From: Hyphomicrobiales bacterium | Lineage (GTDB): Bacteria > Pseudomonadota > Alphaproteobacteria > Rhizobiales > Rhizobiaceae | Direction of reading: 5' to 3' | Assembly: GCA_900468535.1 (NCBI GenBank) | Contig: UBTY01000018.1 | Span: 47,246-111,245 of the forward strand | DNA: 64,000 nt | Part shown: one piece after another, positions 27,588 through 39,306 of the stretch | How the letters are laid out: the number at the start of each line of letters is the position of its first letter | Position numbering within the stretch: position 1 is the stretch's first letter | Program-made: the position numbers and the translations under genes | The notes under the pieces: generated by a model | Database searches by the model: none | What the model was told of the DNA's origin: nothing | Seen by the model: the letters and a program-made list of their open reading frames with translations, nothing else

Positions 27588-27675
27588 GGCGATCGACCTG
27601 ATGACTGAAAGAGATTTCCGGGGCGAAGTATAAGCCGGCTCGCGCTGCGGAAATACGACAATAGACGATAGTGAA

Positions 27676-27696
27676 GGGCCCGGCAGAACCGGGCCC
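27676..27696 (-). terminator. Terminator-like hairpin after the parvulin gene
   Basis: A perfect 8-bp GC stem, GGGCCCGG (27676-27683) with CCGGGCCC (27689-27696), and a 5-base loop, just past the parvulin stop and before argJ. The T tract is short and interrupted (TTCACT), so it may be a weak or partial terminator, or an RNA-stabilising hairpin. Confidence 0.6.
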
Positions 27697-27707
27697 CGAG
27701 TTCGAGA

Positions 27708-28595
27708 TTACTGCTGCGGCTGCGCGGCCGGCGCATCGCCCGGCTGCGGCTGCTTGTTCGCATCCTCGTAGCCCTTGCGAAGCGCTTCGTCCGTGATGTC
27801 GATCTTGGACTTTTCCTTCGCCGAGGCGAGAAGCGCGAGATACTTGTCGCGCATGACGAGCTGGCGAACCTGGTCCTTGACCTGGTCGAAAGCCGGCGGA
27901 GGAGCGTCGCGCTTATCCTCAACCAGAATGACGTGGTAGCCGAAATCGGTCTTCACGGGGGTCTTCGAATAGCTACCCTTCGGGAGTGCGAAAGCAGCGT
28001 CTTCGAATTCCTTGACCATGCGGCCCTTGGTGAAATAGCCGAGATCGCCACCGTCAGCCTTGTTCGGATCCGTCGACTTTTCCTTCGCGAGATCAGCGAA
28101 GTTCTTGCCGGCGTCGAGCTGCTTGATGATATCCTTGGCTTCATCCTCGGTCTTCACCAAGATATGGCGGGCGTGCACTTCTTCCTGCTTAGGCAGGGCA
28201 GCGACTTCCTTGTCGTAGCGCGCCTTCACCTCGTCGTCGGTAACCGTGTCGACGACGTGCTTCTTGAAGTAGGCGTTGTGCAGTTCGCGATCGGCGAGAT
28301 ACTGCATGCGCTTCTTGAACTCAGGCGTCTCATCGAGCTTCTCGGCGGCTGCATCCTTGGCAAGCAGCTTCACGTCGATGGCGGCCGAAAGGGCTGCGAC
28401 CTTCTTCTGGTCTTCCGGGAGCTGAGCAAGCTGCGGATCGAGGTTGGCAACCGCCAGGTCCAGATCGGACTGGTGGATCTCGACATCGCCGACCTTGGCA
28501 ACGACGGCATCCGGCTTGTCTTCAGCACGGACAGGCGCCTGGAACGCAACAAAAGTCGCGAACGCCAGCACGGCAATCTTGTTGTAGTTCAACAT
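27708..28595 (-). CDS. Periplasmic peptidyl-prolyl isomerase (parvulin, PrsA/SurA-type)
   Basis: A 295-residue exported chaperone. The signal peptide is MLNYNKIAVLAFATFVAFQAPVRA, cut before EDKPD. An N-terminal helical chaperone part (about 40-140) leads to a rotamase core (about 145-240: EEVHARHILVKTEDEAKDI, DLGYFTKGRMVKEFEDAAFALPKGSYS, DFGYHVILVEDKR). The Gln/Pro tail (PQPGDAPAAQPQQ) is probably disordered. The start ATG at 28595 was chosen over 28664 because it opens the signal peptide. It is divergent from secA, as in other rhizobia, in keeping with a role in export. Confidence 0.93.
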   Translation of the reverse strand: MLNYNKIAVLAFATFVAFQAPVRAEDKPDAVVAKVGDVEIHQSDLDLAVANLDPQLAQLPEDQKKVAALSAAIDVKLLAKDAAAEKLDETPEFKKRMQYLADRELHNAYFKKHVVDTVTDDEVKARYDKEVAALPKQEEVHARHILVKTEDEAKDIIKQLDAGKNFADLAKEKSTDPNKADGGDLGYFTKGRMVKEFEDAAFALPKGSYSKTPVKTDFGYHVILVEDKRDAPPPAFDQVKDQVRQLVMRDKYLALLASAKEKSKIDITDEALRKGYEDANKQPQPGDAPAAQPQQ

Positions 28596-28841
28596 CAAAT
28601 AACCCTTCACAGTTAAACCACCGGCTTCAACTTCGTGAATCCAGCCTGAAACAGCCATCAACACCGGATTGTGGCCTTTCTATATCGCCCAAATCCGTTG
28701 ACATCATTCGACCCCCCTCTTATCTGTCACGCAACCTCGCGTCCAGAACAGTTTCCTGGCGTTTCGAGACGTGTGCCTGAAATTCGGCTGGGCAACGGAC
28801 TAAGAAAAGCCGGGGAAGAATATTCAGAAAGGACCAGTCGT

Positions 28842-31553
<2,712 letters not shown>

Positions 31554-31576
31554 GGTCAGCCACCGGCACTGAGATC

Positions 31577-31612
31577 AAAGCCCTCGCAACAGCAGTGTCG
31601 CGGGGGCTTTTT
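31577..31612 (+). terminator. Intrinsic terminator of secA
   Basis: AAAGCCCTCGC pairs with GCGGGGGCTTT (one mismatch) around a 12-base loop, followed by TTTTTC. It lies about 25 bases past the secA stop on the plus strand. Confidence 0.85.
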
Positions 31613-31738
31613 CATGCGCTGTTACGGCGGAATCGCGAAACCTGCTCGCAACTCCAGATTTTATAATCCGCCCGAACTCCGGCCGCAAAACCGTCATCTT
31701 GTTCCCTAAGCCTGCCGGCATTGAGGGGACCATTGATC

Positions 31739-32827
31739 ATGACGACAAGACCGACCGAAAAGACCACCCGCCTGCGCGTCGCCATCCTCTTCGGCGGACG
31801 CTCGCCCGAGCACGACGTGTCAATCCTGTCCGCTATCAACGTCGTCGCCGCACTTGATCCCGTGCGATACGACGTCATACCGATCTTCGTGACAAAGCAG
31901 GGACAATGGCTGCTCATGCCTGCGGGCGCCGAGCTGAAGACGGCCGCGAAGGTCGAGGAGGCGGTGGAACTCAGCCTGCTGCCCGGCGGGCGTGGTCGCC
32001 TGCTTGCCATCCCCGCAGGCGCGCAACCTTACGAAATCCCCGCCATCGACGTGCTCTTCCCCGTGCTGCACGGCATGCATGGCGAAGATGGTTCGGTGCA
32101 GGGACTGGCATCTGTCGCCCGCGTGCCGCTGGCCGGCTGCGGCCTCACGGGCTCTGTCACCGCGATCGACAAGGATATCGCCAAGCGCCTGCTGCGCGAC
32201 GCGGAATTGCCAGTGGCGAAAGGCGTCTGCATTGAGGACGGCGACCCACCCTCCTTCGAGACGGTCTCGCGTGAACTCGGTCTGCCGCTCTTCGTCAAGC
32301 CGGCCCGGCAGGGCTCTTCCGTCGGCGTCAGCAAGATCAGGACTCCTGAGGATTTCGTGGCCGCGCTCGCGGAAGGCTTCAAGCATGACAGCAAACTCGT
32401 CGCCGAGGAATTCATCGCCGGTCGTGAGATCGAGTTCAGCGTCCTTGAGCACGCGAACGGCGAGATATTCGTGTCGCTGCCGGGCGAGATTGCACCGGCC
32501 GAAAGCCACGGCTTCTACAGCTATGAGGCGAAATACATAGATGAGGCTGGCGCCGCCATTCGCGTGCCCGCCCAACTGCCCAAGGATATAGAGGCCGAAC
32601 TCCGCAAGACCGCCGCTCTCGCCTTCAAGGCGCTCGGCTGCGACGGCATGGCCCGCGTCGATTTCTTCGTGAAGGAGGACATGTCCTTCGTCGTCAACGA
32701 GCTCAACACCATCCCTGGCTTCACCAATATCAGCATGTATGCGAAGGCGATGGCGGCGACGGGCGTCACCTACTCCGAGGTCCTTGATGTCCTGATTGAC
32801 AGGGCGCTGACGATAGGCGGTCATTGA
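31739..32827 (+). CDS. ddl: D-alanine--D-alanine ligase, DdlA-type
   Basis: A 362-residue ATP-grasp enzyme that makes D-Ala-D-Ala for peptidoglycan. The N-terminal VAILFGGRSPEHDVSILSA has the serine/EHDVS motif. LPLFVKPARQGSSVGVSKI is the ATP-binding segment, and FFVKEDMSFVVNELNTIPGFTNISMYAKA is the catalytic end. The length is of the DdlA class; a cell may hold a second ddlB near ftsQAZ elsewhere. The start at 31739 (MTTRPTEK) was chosen over an upstream TTG. It is alone after the secA terminator. Confidence 0.96.
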   Translation: MTTRPTEKTTRLRVAILFGGRSPEHDVSILSAINVVAALDPVRYDVIPIFVTKQGQWLLMPAGAELKTAAKVEEAVELSLLPGGRGRLLAIPAGAQPYEIPAIDVLFPVLHGMHGEDGSVQGLASVARVPLAGCGLTGSVTAIDKDIAKRLLRDAELPVAKGVCIEDGDPPSFETVSRELGLPLFVKPARQGSSVGVSKIRTPEDFVAALAEGFKHDSKLVAEEFIAGREIEFSVLEHANGEIFVSLPGEIAPAESHGFYSYEAKYIDEAGAAIRVPAQLPKDIEAELRKTAALAFKALGCDGMARVDFFVKEDMSFVVNELNTIPGFTNISMYAKAMAATGVTYSEVLDVLIDRALTIGGH

Positions 32828-32937
32828 CCTCGCCAAACACTGGACAGTTAAGCTGATTTATCCAGTCACAACCGTTTCTTAACGCTGTTCTGGCAAGACT
32901 TCAGGAACGATTTGCCTGAGAGTTTTGCGTGTTCGTG

Positions 32938-34350
32938 ATGGCAGTCATAGAGACGGCGGAAAAGCTTTTGCCTGCGGGGCTTCGCCCTGCGGGTAGCCGT
33001 ATTCTGCGCGCTTTGCTCGGCATGCTGACCGAGCGCGGAGAAAAGGCCGCTGCCCAGCGCATGGCGCTGACCGCATTCTCCATCCGCGTTGCGAGCGCTG
33101 CCCTCGCCTTCCTGTCGCAGATCGTGCTCGCCCGGATGATGGGCGAATACGAATACGGCATCTTTGTCTTCGTCTGGGTACTGATCGTTCTCTTCGGAGA
33201 CCTCTCCTGCCTCGGCTTTCATACAGCGATCGTCCGCTTTCTGCCGCAATACAGGGCCGCCGGCGCCTACGCCGAGATCCGCGGGCTTACCGGCACGGCG
33301 CGCGTCTTCGGACTGATTTCCGGCACCATCGTCCTCGCGATCGGCATGATCGCACTGCACCTCTTCAGCGACAAGGTTCAGAGCTACTACATCATCCCGA
33401 TTGTGCTTGGCCTGCTGGCGATGCCGATGATCGCGCTCGGCGACATTCTGGAAGGAACGTCGCGTGCCAATCACTGGCCGGTCATGGCCCTGAGCCCGGT
33501 CTATATCATCAGGCCGATCCTGATCATCCTGTTCATGCTGGCGGCAATCGGCTTCGGCGCGCCGCGTACCGCCGTTACGGCAATGCAGGCAGCGCTTGCG
33601 GCCACCTACGTAACGGCGCTTGGCCAATATGCCGCAACCCTCGTGCGCCTGCGCCGTCATTACAAAGAGGGCCCGAGCAAGGTCGATTTTCTAGGGTGGC
33701 TGGGCGTTGCCTTTCCGATCTTCCTGATCGAGGGCGTCAGCTTCCTCCTCACCAACTCGGACGTCGTCGTCGTCGGTATCTTCCTGGAACCGCACGACGT
33801 CGCGATCTATTTCGCCGCGGCAAAGACGATGGCCCTCGTCCACTTCATCAACTTTTCGGTCAAGGCCGCCTCGGGACCGCGCTTCTCGAGCCTGATCGCC
33901 GAAGGAAACCGCCCGCAGCTTGCCGCCGCCGCGATTGACGCCGCCAGATGGACGTTCTGGCCGGCTCTGGCGGTCGGGCTCGTCGTTCTGGCTGCCGGCC
34001 ACCTCCTGCTTTCGCTGTTCGGCGGCGCGTTTACGGCGGGCTATGCGCTGATGGCGATCCTGCTCGCCGGCATCCTGGCAAAAGCGCTCGTCGGGCCCGC
34101 CGAAACGCTGCTCATGATGGCCGGCAAGCAGAACATCTGCGTGCTGCTCTACGCAGGCGCACTCACTGCAAACGTCGTGCTCAACATCGCCCTTATCCCG
34201 CGGTTCGGCATCGAAGGCGCGGCAATCGCCACCGCGTCTGCAATGGGCGTCGAAGCCGTGCTGCTGCACCTTGCGGTTCGCCGCGCGCTTGGCATCGCGC
34301 TCTTCGCCTTCGCCAAACCGACCGTCGCCCACAACGAGATGGAAGCCTGA
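32938..34350 (+). CDS. Lipopolysaccharide or polysaccharide flippase (MOP superfamily)
   Basis: A 470-residue membrane protein with about 12-14 hydrophobic helices, of the Wzx/MurJ-like polysaccharide flippase type. The opening RMALTAFSIRVASAALAFLSQIVLARMMGEYEYGIFVFVWV is family-like, as are the RFLPQYRAAGAYAEIRGL loop and the C-terminal LLMMAGKQNICVLLYAGALTANVVLNIALIPRFGIEGAAIATA. It probably moves a lipid-linked sugar across the inner membrane. The start could be GTG at 32929 or ATG at 32938; I prefer the ATG. The next gene begins 4 bases after its stop, so the two are co-translated. Confidence 0.87.
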   Translation: MAVIETAEKLLPAGLRPAGSRILRALLGMLTERGEKAAAQRMALTAFSIRVASAALAFLSQIVLARMMGEYEYGIFVFVWVLIVLFGDLSCLGFHTAIVRFLPQYRAAGAYAEIRGLTGTARVFGLISGTIVLAIGMIALHLFSDKVQSYYIIPIVLGLLAMPMIALGDILEGTSRANHWPVMALSPVYIIRPILIILFMLAAIGFGAPRTAVTAMQAALAATYVTALGQYAATLVRLRRHYKEGPSKVDFLGWLGVAFPIFLIEGVSFLLTNSDVVVVGIFLEPHDVAIYFAAAKTMALVHFINFSVKAASGPRFSSLIAEGNRPQLAAAAIDAARWTFWPALAVGLVVLAAGHLLLSLFGGAFTAGYALMAILLAGILAKALVGPAETLLMMAGKQNICVLLYAGALTANVVLNIALIPRFGIEGAAIATASAMGVEAVLLHLAVRRALGIALFAFAKPTVAHNEMEA

Positions 34351-34354
34351 CAGA

Positions 34355-35632
34355 ATGGTCCGCACTCCTCCCGCCACCCCGACGACCGATGCGACCAAGA
34401 ACCGAATGGTCCACGAACTCGCCTCGCTGGAGTTTGATACCCCGCAGGCCGAAGCCCGCATCGACGTCGGCCGGCCCGGCCGGGAACTCTGCCTCTATTC
34501 CGGCAAGCTTGGCTACGAGATGCAGGAAGAGCTCGACTTCCTCTCGAACCGCGCGATGGAGCCAAACGTCTTCTTCACCGGCCGTTTCCTGGCGCCGGCC
34601 ATGCCGCGCCTCGACGATCGGCAGGTGAATTTTGCGCTGTTACGGGACCGAAACGAAAGCCGCAGTCGGCTCCGTGTTTTGATGCCGTTCTCGGTGGAGA
34701 GACCCGGCTTCGCCGTCGGGCCGTCGATCATCCGCATCTGGGCCAATAATTTCGCGCCATTGGGAACGCCGCTGGTGGATGGCGAAGACGCTGCCGAAAC
34801 GCTCGACAACCTGCTGGAAGGACTGGCCGCCCGCGACTTGCGCCTGCCCTCGATCCTCGTGTTGCCCGATGTCCGACTGAATGGCATCTTCGCACGGCTG
34901 GCAAAGGCGGTCGCGATTGGCCGGAACCTGCCGATCACGGTGACCAATCCCTACCTGCGCCCGATGCTGCAAAGCGACGAGGACGCGACTGTCTATCTGC
35001 GTCGTTCGGTATCGTCGTCGCATCTTCGCGAAATGCGGCGGCAGTGGCGCCTGCTCGAGGAGCAGGGCAACGTCGTCTACAGCGTCGCCCGCCAACCGCG
35101 CGAGATCCACACCCGTTTCGAGGAGTTCCTGGCACTTGAAGCCGGTGGCTGGAAGGGGAAGAAGCGCAGCGCACTGGTGACCGACCGCTATCATACCGCC
35201 TTCGCCCGCGAGGCGATCTCCAACCTCGCGGAAGTCGATGCCGTTCGCGTGCACACGATCGACCTCAATGGCAAGGCGATCGCCTCTACCGTCGTGCTGA
35301 TGATGGGGGGCGAGGCCTATACCTGGAAAACCGCATATAACGAGAGCTATGCGCGTTATTCGCCGGGTAAGCTTTTGATGGCTGAGCTGACGGAATGGCA
35401 TCTCGACGACGCCAACATCCAGCGTTCGGATTCCTGCGCAATTCCTGATCATCCGATCATGAGCCGACTCTGGCAGGAGCGGGAAGAGATGGGAACCGTG
35501 GTGATCGGGCTGACACAGAACAGCGACCGTGAAGTCCGCCAGGTCTCGGCTCAGCTTCACATGTACAGCAGCACGCGGAGCGTCGCGAAAATGCTGCGTC
35601 AGAAAATCATGTCGCTTGCGGGGCGTGGATAG
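34355..35632 (+). CDS. GNAT/BioF2-like acetyltransferase (CelD/BcsL type)
   Basis: A 425-residue protein with an Acetyltransf_6 (BioF2-like) domain in its C-terminal half: VSSSHLREMRRQWRLLEEQGNVVYSV, then FEEFLALEAGGWKGKKRSALV and TVVLMMGGEAYTWKTAYNESYARYSPGKLLMAELTEWH. Relatives modify polysaccharides (CelD/BcsL) or cell-wall peptides (FemAB). It begins 4 bases after the flippase gene, so an envelope-polysaccharide acylation role is plausible. ATG 34355 was chosen over 34271, which would overlap the flippase. It overlaps the convergent acyl-CoA synthetase gene by 26 bases. Confidence 0.85.
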   Translation: MVRTPPATPTTDATKNRMVHELASLEFDTPQAEARIDVGRPGRELCLYSGKLGYEMQEELDFLSNRAMEPNVFFTGRFLAPAMPRLDDRQVNFALLRDRNESRSRLRVLMPFSVERPGFAVGPSIIRIWANNFAPLGTPLVDGEDAAETLDNLLEGLAARDLRLPSILVLPDVRLNGIFARLAKAVAIGRNLPITVTNPYLRPMLQSDEDATVYLRRSVSSSHLREMRRQWRLLEEQGNVVYSVARQPREIHTRFEEFLALEAGGWKGKKRSALVTDRYHTAFAREAISNLAEVDAVRVHTIDLNGKAIASTVVLMMGGEAYTWKTAYNESYARYSPGKLLMAELTEWHLDDANIQRSDSCAIPDHPIMSRLWQEREEMGTVVIGLTQNSDREVRQVSAQLHMYSSTRSVAKMLRQKIMSLAGRG

Positions 35633-37262
35633 GCTCGGCGCTGGCCGATCGCTCGCGCAGCAGACGACGGATCACCTTGCCCGTCGTCGTCAGCGGCAGT
35701 TCCGACACGAACTCCACCTCGCGTGGATACTCGTGCATCGAGAGGCGCATCTTGACCCACTCACTGATATCAAGCGCCAAGCGCTCGCTAGCCTCAAAGC
35801 CGGGCGCCAGCACCACATAGGCCTTGACGATCTCGGTGCGAACCGAATCCGGCTTACCAACGGCTGCGGCGAGCTGCACGGCCGGATGTCCGATCAGACA
35901 GTCCTCGATTTCAGCGGGGCCGATCCGGTATCCGGACGAGGTGATGACATCATCGTCCCGGCCAAAGAAAGTCACGTAGCCTTCCGCATCCTGGCGCCCG
36001 ATATCGCCTGTCAGCAGCCAGTCACCGGCAAACTTGCGCTGCGTGGCCTCTGCGTCGTTCCAGTATCCGAGAAACATCACAGGATCCGGCCGCCGGATGG
36101 CGATCTGCCCGGCCTCTCCGATTGGCAGTTCCTCACCTTTCTCGCTGACGATCGCCACACGATGCCCAGGCACCGCCCGGCCGATCGCGCCCGGTCGGCT
36201 GATCCCGAGCGAGGCATTCGATGACAGGACGAAATTGCACTCCGTCTGGCCGTAGAACTCGTTCACGGTAATTCCAAGTGTGCGCTTTACCCAATCGTGG
36301 GTCTCGGCGCCGAGCGATTCGCCTGCCGCGCCGATCGTGCGCAGGACGAGATCGTATTTCTTCCGCGGATCGGGCACCGATCGTAGCAACCGGAGGGCGG
36401 TCGGCGGTATGAAGCCGTTGCGCACCTTCATCTCGGCCATGATGCGGTAAGCCATATCCGCGTCGAATTTCTGCGCCGGTGACGACACGACCGGAACGCC
36501 GAGCAGCAGGCTCGGCAGCAGCGCATTCAGCAGTCCGCCGGCCCAGGCCCAGTCCGAGGGCGTCCAGACCTTGTCGCCCGGCTGCGGAAAACCTTCGTGG
36601 GCAAACTGCATTCCCGGGATATGCCCGGCGAGCACCTGATGGCCGTGCAAGGCGCCCTTTGGTGGGCCCGTCGTCCCCGATGTAAAGATCATCAATGCGG
36701 GATCATGAGGCGCGGTCTTGGCAACCTCGAAGACTTGCGGATGCTCCCCAACAAGCGCGGCGAAGGATCGCGCGCCGTGCCCGTCGCCATCGACAGAGAT
36801 CACTTCGCTGAGATCGGGCAGGCGCTCACGGATCTCGCGGATTCGATCAAGCCCGAAAGCGTTGGTGACAACGACGGATGCGCCGGCCGTCTTCAGCCGG
36901 TACTCCAACGCCTCGACACCGAAGAGCAAGGCCAGCGGCAACGCGATGGCACCCATCTTGTAGATTGCGACATGCGCAATGACGGTCTCGAAAGATTGCG
37001 GCAGCAACAGCGCAACGCGATCGCCCTTTTTCGCGCCCAGCGACACCAGCGCATTGGCGAAGGAGGAGGAGCGGTCCGCCAGTTCGCGGTACGTCATGGA
37101 AAAGTGATTGCCGTCGGGACTGAAATGCTCGAGGCAGACGCGCTCCGGAGCGCGCGCGGCCCAGTCGTCGCTCACCGCACGGCCGATGTTGAAATCGTCA
37201 GGGATGTCCCACGCAAAATCGCGGTAAAGGTCTTCGTAGCGATCGCGCTGCGGCAGTCTCAT
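35607..37262 (-). CDS. Acyl-CoA synthetase, AMP-forming (ACSM/PrpE-like)
   Basis: A 551-residue adenylate-forming enzyme that activates a carboxylic acid to its CoA thioester. The P-loop FTSGTTGPPKG, the YGQTE signature, the GDIGRQDAEGYVTFFGRDDD hinge and the catalytic TTTGKVIRR lysine are all present. The layout (QRDRYEDLYRDFAWDIPDDFN start, ALFGVEALEYRLKTAGA) is of the medium-chain/acetyl type. I chose the ATG at 37262 over a TTG at 37280. The C-terminus overlaps the preceding convergent gene. The divergent promoter to the aldo/keto reductase contains a palindrome. Confidence 0.92.
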   Translation of the reverse strand: MRLPQRDRYEDLYRDFAWDIPDDFNIGRAVSDDWAARAPERVCLEHFSPDGNHFSMTYRELADRSSSFANALVSLGAKKGDRVALLLPQSFETVIAHVAIYKMGAIALPLALLFGVEALEYRLKTAGASVVVTNAFGLDRIREIRERLPDLSEVISVDGDGHGARSFAALVGEHPQVFEVAKTAPHDPALMIFTSGTTGPPKGALHGHQVLAGHIPGMQFAHEGFPQPGDKVWTPSDWAWAGGLLNALLPSLLLGVPVVSSPAQKFDADMAYRIMAEMKVRNGFIPPTALRLLRSVPDPRKKYDLVLRTIGAAGESLGAETHDWVKRTLGITVNEFYGQTECNFVLSSNASLGISRPGAIGRAVPGHRVAIVSEKGEELPIGEAGQIAIRRPDPVMFLGYWNDAEATQRKFAGDWLLTGDIGRQDAEGYVTFFGRDDDVITSSGYRIGPAEIEDCLIGHPAVQLAAAVGKPDSVRTEIVKAYVVLAPGFEASERLALDISEWVKMRLSMHEYPREVEFVSELPLTTTGKVIRRLLRERSASAEPIHAPQAT

Positions 37263-37350
37263 CGGCAGAAATCCAGTCAAATGCTGCAGCAGCTAACACC
37301 CGGAACTCAGCATACGCAAGCGCGAGACAGAAGCAGGCACTGAGAACGGT

Positions 37351-37365
37351 CACAAAACTTTTGTG
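37351..37365. promoter_or_regulatory. 15-bp palindrome between acyl-CoA synthetase and aldo/keto reductase genes
   Basis: CACAAAA-C-TTTTGTG is a perfect inverted repeat with one central base, in the 182-base divergent gap. A looser ACAC-TTTC-GTGT follows at 37376-37387. Both look like operator half-sites for a dimeric regulator; which one is unknown. Confidence 0.45.
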
Positions 37366-37444
37366 TGGCTGACAGACACTTTCGTGTTTGCCGCGCTAGA
37401 TCAAGGGGCGCGCTGGGTAGCGACTCGATGTTTGGAGCAATTTC

Positions 37445-38425
37445 ATGGATTACGTCAAATTTGGCGGCACTGGCCTGGAAGTGTCGAAAATCTGCCTCGG
37501 CTGCATGACCTTCGGCGATCCAGGCCGTGGCAATCATAGCTGGACCCTTGGCGAGGAACAAAGCCGCACGCTGATCAAGCAGGCGCTCGATCTCGGCATC
37601 AACTTCCTCGATACTGCCAACACCTATTCCGACGGATCGTCGGAAGAGATCGTCGGACGCGCCATAAAGGACTTCTCGAGACGAGATGACATCGTCCTCG
37701 CGACGAAGGTATTCAACCGCATGCGACCGGGGCCGAACGGCGCCGGCCTGTCGCGCAAGGCGATCTTCGACGAGATCGACAACAGCCTGCGCCGCCTGGG
37801 CACAGACTATGTCGATCTCTACCAAATCCATCGCTTCGACCCGACGACACCCATCGAGGAAACGCTGGAAGCGCTGCACGATGTCGTCAAGGCAGGCAAG
37901 GCCCGCTATATCGGTGCCTCCTCCATGCATGCCTGGCAGTTCGCCAAGATGGTCTACACATCGCGCGCAAACGGCTGGACACCTTTTGTCAGCATGCAGG
38001 ACCATCTCAACCTGCTGTATCGGGAGGAGGAGCGTGAAATGCTGCCCTTCTGCCACGATCAGAAGATCGCCGTGATCCCATGGAGCCCGCTCGCTCGTGG
38101 TCGCCTGACGCGCGACTGGGATGAAAAGACGGCGCGCAGCGAAACCGATGAATTCGGCAAAACGCTTTACAAGCAGGCCGAAGATGCCGATCGCGCCATT
38201 ATCAGCCTTGTCGGCAAGCTGGCTGAAAAATACGGCGTTTCGCGTGCGCAGATCGCGACAGCCTGGATTCTCCAGAAGAGCGAAGTGACAGCACCGATCA
38301 TCGGCGCATCAAAGGCCAACCACCTGACCGACGCGGTGGCGGCCCTTGCCGTCAAGCTGACGCCGGAAGACGTCGCAGCCCTTGAAGAACCCTACGTGCC
38401 GCACCGGGTCGAAGGCTTCAAGTAA
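37445..38425 (+). CDS. Aldo/keto reductase
   Basis: A 326-residue NADPH-dependent oxidoreductase with the AKR catalytic tetrad Asp56, Tyr61, Lys88 and His129 (NFLDTANTYSDG, ATKVFNRM, YQIHRFDPTTPIEET). The C-terminal NADP loop (IIGASKANHLTDAV) is present. The sequence is of the YajO/Kv-beta-like group; the native substrate is not inferable. ATG 37445 follows a purine-rich GGAGC. It is divergent from the acyl-CoA synthetase and precedes a methyltransferase gene by 86 bases. Confidence 0.94.
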   Translation: MDYVKFGGTGLEVSKICLGCMTFGDPGRGNHSWTLGEEQSRTLIKQALDLGINFLDTANTYSDGSSEEIVGRAIKDFSRRDDIVLATKVFNRMRPGPNGAGLSRKAIFDEIDNSLRRLGTDYVDLYQIHRFDPTTPIEETLEALHDVVKAGKARYIGASSMHAWQFAKMVYTSRANGWTPFVSMQDHLNLLYREEEREMLPFCHDQKIAVIPWSPLARGRLTRDWDEKTARSETDEFGKTLYKQAEDADRAIISLVGKLAEKYGVSRAQIATAWILQKSEVTAPIIGASKANHLTDAVAALAVKLTPEDVAALEEPYVPHRVEGFK

Positions 38426-38511
38426 GACAACCGTCGGAAGAATAGCCAGTGCCGGACGTCGAGTCCGCACCGGCACTTCGACGCGACTGCCTTTTCTCAA
38501 GGATTTCCACG

Positions 38512-39306
38512 ATGACAACCATTCCCTTCGAGGCACGCCGCTTTCAATCCACGGCCGCCTATTACACGCGTTATCGCGTACCCTACCCCGACGACCTGAT
38601 CGCGCGCGTTTCCGAACGTACCGGTCTTGCACCGGGCGAGCGTGTGCTCGACCTTGGCTGCGGGCCAGGCCAACTCGGCATCGCCTTTGCGCGATTGGCC
38701 GGCGCCGATGTCACCGGCCTCGATCCCGAGCCGGAGATGCTGGAGGCCGCAGCCTCCGACGCTGCCGCGGTCGGTGTAACCGTAACCTTCGTCAAAGGCT
38801 CGTCATATGATCTCGGTCCGCGGTTCGCACCGCTGAAGCTGACAGTCATGGGGCGCTCGTTCCACTGGATGGATCGCCCGGCGACGCTGAAAGCGCTCGA
38901 TGAGATCACCGTACCGGGCGGTTGCGTCGTCCTGTTCGGCGATCGGCATATTTCTTCAACGCCAGACTGGCGGCAGGCAGTCAACAAGCTCGCCGAAAGC
39001 TATGCGCCGGAACGCAATGCCGATCGTGAACGGCGGAAAGGGCCGGACTGGGTCGAGCATGAAGGCATCTTACTTCAGTCACGCTTCAACGACCTCGAAC
39101 GGATTTCCGTCATCAGGGAACGCAAGCTCAGTCCGGACGATATCGTCGGCCGCGCCTTTTCAACCTCGGTAACTTCGCCGCAGGCGCTTGGCGACAAGTC
39201 CGCGGCCTTCGAGGCCGCCCTGCGTGAGACGCTCGCCAAGCTTTCGCCGGAGGGCATCTTCGCGGAGATCGTGGAAATCGGCGGCCTGATCGCCCGTAGA
39301 AGCTAG
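38512..39306 (+). CDS. Class I SAM-dependent methyltransferase
   Basis: A 264-residue methyltransferase with a clear SAM site: ERVLDLGCGPGQLGIAFARLAGADVTGLDPEPEMLEAA. FVKGSSYDLGPRFAPLKLTVMGRSFHWMDRPATLKALDEI and the DIVGRAFSTSVTSP region follow. The substrate is unknown. ATG 38512 has AAGGA ten bases upstream. Its stop TAG shares CTAG with the convergent tetR stop, giving a 4-base overlap. Confidence 0.85.
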   Translation: MTTIPFEARRFQSTAAYYTRYRVPYPDDLIARVSERTGLAPGERVLDLGCGPGQLGIAFARLAGADVTGLDPEPEMLEAAASDAAAVGVTVTFVKGSSYDLGPRFAPLKLTVMGRSFHWMDRPATLKALDEITVPGGCVVLFGDRHISSTPDWRQAVNKLAESYAPERNADRERRKGPDWVEHEGILLQSRFNDLERISVIRERKLSPDDIVGRAFSTSVTSPQALGDKSAAFEAALRETLAKLSPEGIFAEIVEIGGLIARRS

